Source: Selaginella moellendorffii
Lineage: Eukaryota > Streptophyta > Lycopodiopsida > Selaginellales > Selaginellaceae
Direction of reading: 5' to 3'
NCBI RefSeq assembly: GCF_000143415.4
Contig: NW_003314285.1
Span: forward strand, 1,283,587 to 1,347,586
DNA length: 64,000 nt
Both the position numbers and the translations under genes were made by a program. Shown piece after piece: positions 55,235 to 64,000 of the stretch. The notes under the pieces were generated by a model. The model did not search any database and was not told the origin of the DNA. It saw only the letters and a program-made list of their open reading frames with translations. The stretch's first letter is position 1. Each line of letters starts with the position of its first letter.

Positions 55235-55408
55235 TGTGAGGTCTAAGTGTATGGTTACGATGTTCTATATTAATATTAGTGTACTGGATTTTGATAGCTG
55301 TCAGATTGGTTTCAAACTAGACCACTTGCTCTTGTATATAAGCTAGGAGTTTTGAGATAATTAATATGTACATATTTTTATTCAATTTCTATTTTCCATA
55401 TACTCACA
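55235..55408 (+). repeat. 3' LTR of the decayed gypsy element
   Basis: 174 bp, TGTGAGG to CTCACA, matching 50085-50246 with many substitutions, which indicates considerable age. Confidence 0.65.
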
Positions 55409-56770
55409 ATTTTAATTTATTTTAGAAAAATATTAAAAAATTAAATGACATTTTTAATAAAATGAATATTTTTCCAGATTTATAGTGTAAGCTAGGAAAT
55501 TCTTGAGTTGTTAACTCTACATGGATCACTAGTTAAAAAACTAAATCTTTAGCAAGTTTATTATTATAAAGTATTAGATAAAAATTAGAAAAAATATAAA
55601 TTTTTAACTTTTGTAATATAAAAATAATGCATAATAGTAATAATTTATTTAAAGGTGCTATTTCAACTATGAAGCATTAAAAAATATATTATTGATGGTT
55701 TGCAGTAATTATTCATTAAAGGAAATATTAAAGTTAAACCTAAATATAACCAATATATATAATAAAGATTATGATAAAATTATAAATGGCTTTACAGAAA
55801 TATCATTTTGAATAATAAAAAATTAGTATAGTTTACATATAGATAAATATGCACCATTACATGAAAAGATTTGAAATATATAAATATTTAAATTTTATTT
55901 TAATAACTTAAATATTAGTGGCATCATTACCTAAAAATTAAATAAAATACAAATAGTAATACGTTTCTAATTTAACATAACACAAAAATATTTTATTAAT
56001 TACTTATTCATATTTAATATAATATGAATATTGGTCTTTTATTACCACCAGTAATAGGAAACAAATTATGCAATTATTGTTGGTGTAAACCATGCATGGC
56101 TTTACGTTAAGTATAGTTTCAATATTTTTTTTTTTTACTTTTAATGGTTTATTGCATTACCAAGACTATTGCATCCTTTTTATCTTTTCTCTAGAGTATG
56201 CTATATTTATCTTTTTTTGAAAAAGATCATAGCATTTTCTCCTTTTTCCAAATGACAAAAATATTTACATAATGTTATTTTTGTTACTAAAGAATTTTAA
56301 AAAATAAATAAATAAATTTACTGCAATTAAGCAATTAAATTCCTGAAAAAGTTTTAAAAAAACTTGAACATTGAGATCTATGCTGCAACTAAATAAAAAT
56401 TTTAGGAATCAGAATAGAATGCTTACTAAAAATAAAGTTTTCAACAAATCTTAAAATTCCTCTCAGAAACTCAATAAAACTTGTTTTGCAAACAATAGCA
56501 AAGCAAGAAAGAGAAACACAAATGAAAACTTAAACCTATTAGCAGAAAATATCTAAAAAATAATTGGAATTGACTAACAATTAGTTCCTCTGCTACAACT
56601 GGATCAAATTTAAGGAACCAGAACATTAAGAGAATGTTTCCAGAGAAACACAAATGCAAGCTGCGACTGGATGATTCATCTGAGCCAGTGTCAAATCTCT
56701 ACAAAACTTTAATAAGGTGGAAAGTATCCACAACCACTTTAATCGCGAGCGATCGAGGACACTGCAGTTT
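55409..56770. other. AT-rich DNA, no recognised gene or element
   Basis: Low-complexity A/T-rich sequence with scattered short frames. No LTR ends, tRNA or coding domain are visible. The right end includes the 3' flank of the C2H2 gene. Confidence 0.45.
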
Positions 56771-56788
56771 AGTGATAATACAAACGCC

Positions 56789-57906
56789 TTAATGCTTTTT
56801 CCGATTCTTAACGGAGTGTTGCGACAGGCGCTTCATGGCACCTAAAGAAATCTGCGTGTCTCTGGATAGAGAAAAATAAAAAAGAAATAACACGAAACTT
56901 TTCCTTTCAAGAATCAGCAATGAGAGTGCGTACCTTCTGTAGATGTAAAGCCCAGTGTAGAATAACAGCACAATCAAGACAGTGAAGAAGCAAGCTGCGT
57001 AGTAAACAGGTTGATTTCCCCTGTGCTGAAGAACCGAAAAAACCAAACTTGTAGGCAAGGAGATATCAAAACTTTTGTGGCTTACTCCACTTCCTCTAGG
57101 AAAGTAGCTCCTTTTCCCTGGCTTGCAGCTGTGAGCGTCGCAAAATTGTCGTAGGAAAAAATCTGGGAACAAGCTTGCGGATGAGGAATGAATTTATGAA
57201 AGAAGCGTTAGATGGACAGACCATTGAGGCGCGTTGCCTGTGCACCTTGTTGCGGAGGAAAGCACGAGTTTGCTAGTTTCTACTACAGACGGGAGAAGAG
57301 GAGTGAGCAACAAAAGAAGTTCTTAGTGATGGTTCCAGACCTCGCACAAGTGACGATTACGATCGACACTGGGGCTGCATTTGTTTTTGGAGAACTTGTG
57401 CTTGTCCTTGGTCTCCATGTAGTCGCAGTGCAAAGCGCCACAAACATCAGCTAGACAATTGTCGCGGCTCTAGAAACAAGCGTAGAAAAACTGGTGTTTT
57501 CTTTCTAACAAAAGAGGAAGAATAGACGTACCACATTGAGCGTTTCGGAATGCCGGTTGTCGAAATGCAAGTCGAGGTACTCCTCGCTCTCGAAAATCTT
57601 GTGGCAGTATCCACAACGCCAGTCGTGTATGTGGTAGAACTGCTTCTCACGCTCTTGCTCTCTGAAAGCGTCGTTGCTAGCATGCAAGCGACACTGTGGA
57701 GACAAGGCATAGTTTTCATTCTCCACGAAAGGCAAAAGATACTGTAACACAAAAGAGCCAAAGGAAGAAACAAAGTAGTGGATCAAAGAAATTAAGCTGG
57801 AAAGAAGAACCTCTTCCAAAATGTGTCTCGCCGTCCGGCTTCTAGCCCTGGAACACTGCACTCCATGATCCCCAGCAGCAGCAGCAGCTCTACAGCGCGA
57901 AATCAA
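56789..57906 (-). CDS. C2H2 zinc-finger membrane protein of the plant secretory type
   Basis: A minus-strand gene of at least six coding exons. The first exons carry FREQEREKQFYHIHDW and then a single C2H2 finger (WRCGYC, LDLHFDNRH, 57600-57530). Next come NCLADVCGALHCDYMETK (57450), KLANSCFPPQQGAQATRLN (57285-57230), FFLRQFCDAHSCKPGK (57150) and a transmembrane helix (YYAACFFTVLIVLLFYTGL, 57000-56945) before a basic cytosolic tail ending SVKNRKKH. Splice junctions join in frame when acceptors at CCCAG (about 57152) and CTTCAG (about 57027) are used. The domain order matches an uncharacterised, conserved plant family. The cysteine pattern suggests a lumenal or extracellular folded domain. The N-terminus is uncertain: a start at 57906 gives MISRCRAAAAA, with or without a first intron. 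Confidence 0.8.
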
Positions 57907-58199
57907 TCATTTTCCCCACAGTTCCAAGCGATCGATGCACGATGCAATGTGCTACTCACAGATTATGCGATCCAAGAAGAAGAGGAAGAAGAAGAAGAAG
58001 CAGCGCCGCAGAATCGATCGCGCCCAGCATCTGGCGCCCCTCCCAGCTAGCTCTAGGGCTCCTCGCTTAAACAGAGACAGAATATCCACAAGAACCCTGT
58101 TTTTTAGGGTTCCTCGAGCGTGGAGACAGTTGATGTTACACGGATCAACAAGCGGCACAAGGCAAGCGACATCCCATTCTTTGCCTCCAATGTCTCTTC

Positions 58200-58968
58200 G
58201 ATGGATCCGCGGAGTCTTCTCTATCTGGTGAGGACGCGATGCTCAAACTCGGGGAGCTGAGCTTGCGCTACTGGATCTCCGACCTCTGGGAGCTTCTCTT
58301 CTGTTTGAGCTCTTCGTGGCGGCCCAGAGATGAAGACCAAGGAGATGAAGGTGAGTGCCAAGCGGACGAGGACGATGACCATTGCGGAGGCCATAGCTCC
58401 GGAGAGTGAGAAGAGTTCCAAGACAAGTGGAGACGAGGACGAAGTCGAGGTTGAGGAGAAAGATGAGAATCAATCCCATCCACATCCAGAGTTCGCGTTC
58501 AAGGTGGTGTGGAAGCGCGGTGTCTGTGCACTTCCCGGTCGGACACCGAGGACGTGGATCTCCGCACGACCTCGATCTCCGAAACTCTGCCGCGGTTGAT
58601 GCGCTCCGGGGTGAAGTGTGGCATCCAAAACGTGGAGAGGGGTGCTCTGGCCTGGAACTTGTTTGCGGTGGCGGAGCTGGACTGCATTGGCGTTGTTGAG
58701 GTGATCGACGGGGTGATTACCAAGGAGTCACTAGAGCAGTTCGTGCTGGACGAAGAGAAGCATTGGTGGCAGATGAGCAATTGGGGAAGTTTTTGGTGGC
58801 GGACTTGTACGTGCAGCGGAGTCCGGAGGGTCTCGAGTCCCGAGAATATATGAGACGATGATGCTGCTCGACTATCTTCTCCCGGCTTTGCAGTCGCAAA
58901 GCTGGACTCCGGAGGACGTAGAGAATCGGATCGATGAGAAGCAGAAAGGCCTTTGCAGCGATCACTAG
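58200..58968 (+). pseudogene. Decayed or mis-framed gene of unknown family
   Basis: Coding-like pieces appear in order on the plus strand but in different frames: LGELSLRYWISDLWELL (58240), EVEVEEKDEN (58445), SETLPRLMRSGVKCGIQN and LDCIGVVEVIDGVITKE (58580-58730), then FLVADLYVQRSPEGLESREY (58793) and LLDYLLPALQSQSWTPEDV to a stop near 58968. No introns explain the frame changes near 58790 and 58855, so it is probably a pseudogene. I do not recognise the family. Confidence 0.4.
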
Positions 58969-59330
58969 TCTGCGAATCCTCGGATTATAGCCGAGTGACT
59001 AAAACTTATCGACTTTGTGTGTCTGAGGCTACGCTATCTTCTTCCGGCTTCTTCTCAAAACTAGATGATGGAAATGGAGGAAAATCGTAAAACAATCAGT
59101 CAAGAGCTCGCGAATCATCTCGCTCTTGCTTGGATCGATCGAGGACAACAGCCCAAAATCTTGATCGAAAGATTAAGAAAGAACCTTAGAGAATATCCAC
59201 AAGGGTATCATTGGCCAGAGCCAAAGGGATAAAGTACCTCTATTCTCTCGCCACGTCTCGCTTTATCCGGAAATATTTAGGGTTAGGGCTCGCTGGGCAG
59301 TGGGATATATAACCAGTGTAGGGTTGGGAG

Positions 59331-60729
59331 ATGGCTTCCGGTGACACGGGCGCGATCGAGGCGGGTCCCGTGGCGGCGCCCCCTCCCACAGCGGCGTCCA
59401 CGACTAAGAGGAAGCGGCGCCTTGCGGATCTAACAGCTGAGGAGGTTTGTAATCGCCAAAGCAACCAAGCACAAAAAAAAAGAGGAGTTTCTTTTGCGAG
59501 GTTTTCTTGTCTCGATCCAATTTTGATCCATTTCGATCTAACGCTAGCGTGTAGAGGGTCTAAACATTGATGCATTTGCTCTCTTTTTGCAGAGTTTTTG
59601 AGAGCTCCTCGGTCTTGAGAGGGAGGTTTTGTGAATGCGGCTTCTTTTAAGTGGTCTCTTCCATTGCAGATAAACGAGATTGTGGCACTGAGAGGGAAAA
59701 TGCCTCAGACTGTTGTGGGGAAGCGATTTGGCATTGAGCAAACGGAGGTTAGTGCCATCCAGCGCTTGCAAAGAGCCAAGACTGCTCGGCTTCTCGAGGA
59801 CCAAGAGAAGAAGGTAAAGTTCGATAAGCTCTATCAATCGATCTAACTTCCGGTTTTCCTCCATAGAATCCTATCAAGAGAGTGAAGAATGTGGAATTAT
59901 CAGTTCCAATAGCGTATGGTACCATATCTTTCTGGCTGGGGAAGAAAGCAGACGAGTAAGAATTCACGTTTCTTTTTTTTTCTTTTTAAACTTTTTTGTG
60001 CTTGTTCTTTTCTAGCTTGCATTCTCATAAATGGACCGTGTACATCCGTAGTGCCACCAATGAAGACTTAGGACCAATTATCAGCAAAGTGGTGTTTCAG
60101 CTACACCCGAGCTTTAACAATCCAACTCGAGTTGTGGAATCAGCTCCATTTGAGCTAAGCGAATCGGGATGGGGGGAGTTTGAGATCAGCATGACTGTGT
60201 TTTTCCAAAAAGATGCGGCTGAGAAGACGCTCGAGCTGTAAGTTCCTTCCACCAGATTTAACATTCGTCTCAAAAGCAACCTCTTCCACCAGGTTTCACC
60301 ACTTGAAGTTGTACCACGAAGATGACAATGCTCCACAGAGCACGAAAAAGCCTGTGGTTGTGGAGTCGTATGACGAGCTGGTGTTCCAAGAGCCGACGGA
60401 AGCGTTCTACTCGAGGGTGAAAAACCTCCCGGCAGTTCATGTGAATGGCTCGCCAGGCGAGCTCAATGTCTCGTCGGGTAAGGCAGTGATGGTTTCGTAG
60501 TTCTTATCTATTCTCTATGTTTTTCTTTCTAGGTGCTCTAGAAATCTCAAACGAGAGGAAACGAGGAGACACCAAAGATCATCAGCTCGGCCAATGGTTT
60601 GGCAAGTACTCGGAAACGGATGAGTTAACGTCGATCATGGGGGCTCGACAACAGGTACAAAAAGAGATCGCGAAGTTGAAAAGTATGCTTGATTCTGAAG
60701 CAATGAAACTCAAGCCGAGCGCTCCTTAG
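59331..60729 (+). CDS. YEATS-domain chromatin reader (YAF9/GAS41/TAF14-like) with an extra HTH-like exon
   Basis: Six exons (59331-59444, 59670-59813, 59867-59955, 60016-60237, 60293-60477, 60533-60729) give 316 residues. Exons 3-5 encode the YEATS domain: [67 protein letters not shown] and [10 protein letters not shown]. This domain binds acylated or crotonylated histone H3 lysines. The tail has [28 protein letters not shown] and a coiled coil ([18 protein letters not shown]), as in YAF9 subunits of SWR1 and NuA4. Exon 2 ([20 protein letters not shown], then [14 protein letters not shown]) looks like a helix-turn-helix and is not part of YEATS proteins I know. It joins in frame on both sides. 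TATA-like GATATATAAC sits only 27 bp before the ATG. Confidence 0.9.
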
Positions 60730-62890
60730 ATGTTTTCCAAACAGGATTATAGTTCGACTTAGCCCGTGGTAAAAGTTCTAGCTACTCTCCTCGGAAAATG
60801 TATCAGTGCTCTCGAGAGGCTTAAGAACAGGTCCCGGAATTACAATATCTTTCAAAGATTGTTGTTACTGGACTGGAGTTCGCTGTTTAATGCAATAGAA
60901 TTGCTAAGATGTTTGCATCCTATCATTTTTATAACAGCTAAAATGGCTCACAACGAGTTAGAAGTTTTGATTAAAGGGATAAGAGATATGATGGAGCATA
61001 AAAAACTTGTGCTTCTTCCAGGTCTTCACATGTGCGCATGTTGAAAATCCAGTGGTCAATTTAAATTAAAGGTTGAGGGCAAGAGCGTCCTTCCTCGAGG
61101 AGTTTTCCTGCCTCCATAGCTTGCATCAGTGAAGGCAAGTGATGGTTATCTTGGATCCCTTTCCGGGCGTGGTAATCAGTGATACTTTGGAGATATTTTG
61201 GAGATGAGGATTTCAGTTTTGACTATTGAGGTGAGTGTGTGTTTTATTATGGAAACTCACAATACACGGTAGTAGTTCTATGCAAAAAACTTTTGTCCAT
61301 TAACTTTATTCCTATAGAGCCTACACCAATCTTCTGGGACAACTTGCACTCACAAAAGGAAACGACGTTCGAACGAAGTTTCACTTCATACGGGACCATG
61401 TTCGGGAGGGAACTTTAAAAGTTTATTTTCTTCTAAGCCACAAACAGAGCACAGACAATTTTACTAAACCTTTAGTAGAGGCCATGTTCATAAATCATCA
61501 TCACACTCTAGGCTCCTAGTTAGCTCTAGTTAGCTAGTAGAACCCATATCAATCTTGAAAGCAATCTAGGAGTTTTTCAGAGGAAGAACTCCCAGATTGT
61601 AACGATGATTTGGGAATGTGGCCTATGCTAAGAAAATGTTCAATCTGTTTGTAGAAATGAACCTTTAGAGTTCCTTCTTGAGCATGGTTTTTGTTAAACC
61701 ACTGGATTTTGCAACATGTGCACATTGTTTGAATGTGCTTCCTTTTGCCATGATGCCTCACTTCCTTTGTGAGTGCAATTGTTGCGGCAAAGATTACTAT
61801 AGGCTCTATAGGAATAAAGCTGATGGATAAAAGATTTTTATGTAGTAAAAAAGCCTCTTATGTCATTGCTGTTAATGCCACATACTTTGCTTTTGTGCTA
61901 CGCAGAGCTGTAACATGTTGCTTCTTACTTACCTCCTATAGTTGAACCTGAATTCTCCACAAATGGAGACAACTCCTACAACACGATGTCAGAAAGTGTA
62001 CATACAATCAAGTACAGCAGGCTGCTAACAGCTTAACGATATAGGATGCCAATCATATTATTGTGATCCTCAGCCATACTAGCAACATGCGATGACTCAG
62101 AATGAAGTTGGAATTCATCAGAGTCGTACTAGTTTAGCACCTTGCATGTGAAAATAGTGATCCTTTAGCACACTGCTTTGACAATTACTCTTAATTGGAT
62201 TGATGATCATGTGTTCATATTCTTAAGGCACACACTTTCCAAGAACCTTTTGTAATAAGAAAAGACTTTGTCCAGTTTAGAACCTCAGGAACTATCTACT
62301 CAAAAGTTTTTCAAGATTGTATTTGAACTATAGTTACTTTGAGATGATCATCAATACCATTATTAAGTTTTACTTTTAACTTCAAATAATTTGATTGAGA
62401 ACTTCTTAAAAGTGGCTTAGATACTCCTCAGAACTTTCGATGTCTTGTTTTTCTATCTTGCCAGTATTGCTCTAATTTACTTTGGAACTCTTGGATAAAT
62501 CCAAGTGACTTTAATAGACTTTGGTGTGTACTCGTCCAGTGATTCCTAATGCTTTATGATCTTGTTACTTCCAATATTTATTCATGAGAGATGGGCCAAA
62601 AATAGCTTTAGATACATACAATCAACAACACTCTAAATATTCTTCTCCTTATGATATAGCTGCATCATAATTTAATGACATTGTATGGCTTAAGAAGGAA
62701 CTAAAAGGAGGAGCTATGATCTAAACTAACACTCCAATATGGTGTGAGAAAAGAAAGAACATAGATCTGCTTGATAAATTTAATAAAAAACCTGCTCTAT
62801 AAATACTAAGCAACTAGAGGTAATCACAAGTGAAGAACTACAGCTAACTGAAGTTGTATGGAGGTGGTAGACTCTGCTATGCTGCAACAG
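60730..62890. other. 3' flank of the YEATS gene and unassigned DNA
   Basis: The YEATS 3' flank to about 61040 is the template of the decayed copy at 62895-63205. The rest is AT-rich. A 70-codon minus frame (61761-61549) with CTCCKIQWFNKNHAQEG could be a retrotransposon scrap, but no second domain supports that. Confidence 0.4.
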
Positions 62891-62894
62891 AGGC

Positions 62895-63205
62895 AAAATC
62901 ATCACCTTAGCCAACTCTGAAACAACTGAGTTAATGTAGATCATGGGGAAGCAATGAAACTAAGTTTTCTAAACAGGGTTAGCTTGACTCAATTTAGCTT
63001 AAAGGAGTGATGATAAAAGTTTCACATTACAAAGCCAAAATGTATCAGTTAGAACGGGTTTCATAATTTTATGGAAGGTAAATTGTTCAAAGATTGTGAC
63101 TCAAGCTGAGTTTGATAAATCTTCACCATGCCTTATATTAACTAGGTTTGCTTCCTATCATTTTCGTAGCAACTTCAATTGCAGGCACTAAAAGTTTTCT
63201 AGCTC
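62895..63205 (+). pseudogene. Decayed copy of the YEATS gene 3' end and 3' flank
   Basis: The sequence follows 60590-60985 in order with a gap. Shared blocks include GAGTTAATGTAGATCATGGGG (parent GAGTTAACGTCGATCATGGGG), AGCAATGAAACT, TTCTAAACAGG, AAATGTATCAGT, TTCAAAGATTGT and TTGCTTCCTATCATTTT. It includes non-coding flank, so it arose from genomic DNA. A tRNA-Trp follows about 175 bp later. Confidence 0.75.
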
Positions 63206-63379
63206 CTCCTTTTTAGAGTATTTAAGTTATGATATGAACTGCCAAAAATAATTCTACAAAATCAGCTATTATGAAACAGTACTGCCAATTGTAGGATGAT
63301 CCTACTTCCAAAATGCTAGATCTTCATTTCCCTGGTGATGCACAACTTATAAACCTGGCGTGAAGTTAGCCGAAGCAAG

Positions 63380-63451
63380 GGATCCGTGGCGCAATGGTAG
63401 CGCGTCTGACTCCAGATCAGAAGGCTGCGTGTTCGAGTCACGCCGGGTTCA
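63380..63451 (+). tRNA. tRNA-Trp (CCA)
   Basis: 72 nt, GGATCCGTGGCGCAATGG to GAGTCACGCCGGGTTCA. All four stems form, the anticodon loop is ACTCCAGAT, and there is no intron. Nearly identical to 37416-37487. Confidence 0.94.
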
Positions 63452-63765
63452 CTAAAAATGCTTAAGATTGACTTTATACCTTTGTAAGCAAAACAAAAGT
63501 GAAATTCTTTTACCCCTTTGGATTTGCTATTTTGCCCTGACGCTTTTCACCCCCAAACCGAGAATCGCAAGGAAATCTCTTCCAATTTAGCAATGTGCGC
63601 CATAGCCAAAATGGAAGCCAAGTGTGGAAGCTACTGCCACGTGTCGGTAGCAGTGAGCGGTGATTTTGGGCGAATTTGGAGCGATTCTTTGGCATTGGCG
63701 GCGGCCTCGAATTCGAGGATTTGTTTCTGCGCTGTGATCCAATCACTTCTCTCATCGATCTTGAG

Positions 63766-64000
63766 ATGGGCCGGGCCAAGATCGAGATCAAGAAGATCGA
63801 GAATCGCAGCGCCAGGCAGGTTTGCTTCTCCAAGCGTCGCATGGGTCTCATCAAGAAGGCCAGCGAGCTCTCCATACTCTGTGGCTCCGAGGTTGGGATC
63901 ATCGTCTTCTCGCAGGCTGGCAAAGCCTTCTCTTTCGGGCATCCCTGCATCGACTACGTGATTGACAAAACGCTCAAGCGCCCCGTGCAGATCAATTGCG
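63766..64000 (+). CDS. Type I (M-alpha) MADS-box transcription factor, 5' end
   Basis: The ATG at 63766 starts [19 protein letters not shown], followed by [39 protein letters not shown] and the type I landmark [12 protein letters not shown] right after the MADS domain. It binds CArG boxes in the nucleus as a dimer. The M-alpha group in other plants acts mainly in gametophyte and endosperm development; its role in a lycophyte is unknown. The frame runs open to the window edge, so the C-terminal part is missing here. No intron is seen in the first 78 codons. Confidence 0.93.
   Translation, partial: MGRAKIEIKKIENRSARQVCFSKRRMGLIKKASELSILCGSEVGIIVFSQAGKAFSFGHPCIDYVIDKTLKRPVQINC

Larger units (their letters stand above)
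50085..55408 (+). mobile_element. Decayed Ty3/gypsy retrotransposon with short LTRs
   Basis: LTR-like direct repeats of 162 bp (50085-50246) and 174 bp (55235-55408) share TGTGAG at the start, CTAAGTGTATGG, ATTAATATTAGTGTA and an ACA end. A purine tract (GAGAGGAAAGTATGA) precedes the right copy. Between them, on the plus strand, are pieces of protease (LSMDWLRRNHAKYDFET, 52225-52280), reverse transcriptase (SIHFCIDYHLLN, 52700), RNase H (IDKECLAAVWGFKKFHIYLHG, 53580) and integrase (GPFPRSIVGSEYGN, then NGLVERLIQTFKGMIAKYV at 54600). Stops occur throughout, so it is old. A TRIM is inserted at 50792. A clear target duplication was not found. Confidence 0.8.

Noticed and set aside
59304-59311. 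TATA box of the YEATS gene
   Set aside because: It lies only 27 bp before the ATG, which would put the transcription start at or inside the start codon; possible only with a downstream start.
63510-63950. 147-codon frames on both strands across the MADS gene start
   Set aside because: Only the frame from 63766 encodes a MADS domain; the others are shadows.

Overview
This is nuclear DNA of a land plant, most likely a lycophyte such as Selaginella. The coding genes are plant families: clathrin heavy chain, KRP/ICK, RETICULATA-related, plastid-type GET3, type I MADS and GH5 mannanase. Introns are mostly 50-60 bp, genes lie a few hundred bases apart, and two PPR proteins are built almost entirely of 31-residue SS repeats. 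The species is an inference; no marker gene was available to settle it.

Bases 1-17,700 are a nest of LTR retrotransposons. A decayed Ty1/copia element (gag, protease, half of the pre-integrase domain) is cut at 3362 and resumes at 16304, with the 5-bp duplication CTCTT on both sides. Inside lie a dead chromodomain-bearing Ty3/gypsy element (minus strand, about 4.85-8.64 kb), TRIM-like pieces, and a structurally complete non-coding LTR element (8762-15834, minus strand; duplication TAAGT, initiator-Met-type primer site, polypurine tract). At 17.7-19.1 kb two broken U2AF35-like copies form an inverted repeat.

Bases 19.5-49.9 kb are a dense gene block: endo-mannanase, 30-exon clathrin heavy chain, a PPR gene, RING-H2, a small membrane protein, GET3-like ATPase, CDK inhibitor, a second PPR gene and a RETICULATA-related gene. 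Between 29.7 and 37.5 kb there is a local shuffle of tRNA genes (Asp, Ser, Trp), tRNA relics, RING-H2 relics, a small secreted Cys-rich gene with a dead copy, and a truncated copy of the clathrin 3' end.

Bases 50.0-56.7 kb are AT-rich and hold a decayed gypsy element with short LTRs and a nested, complete 570-bp TRIM. Bases 56.8-64.0 kb hold a C2H2 membrane-protein gene, a decayed unknown gene, a YEATS gene with an unusual helix-turn-helix-like exon, a decayed copy of the YEATS 3' end, a tRNA-Trp and the start of a type I MADS gene cut by the window edge.

The genes are housekeeping and regulatory functions with no operon-like logic. The most interesting items are the HTH-YEATS exon fusion, the SS-only PPR arrays, the clean nested retrotransposon structures (LARD-like element and TRIM), the tRNA-linked duplications of gene 3' ends, and a short membrane ORF running in frame into the GET3 transit peptide.
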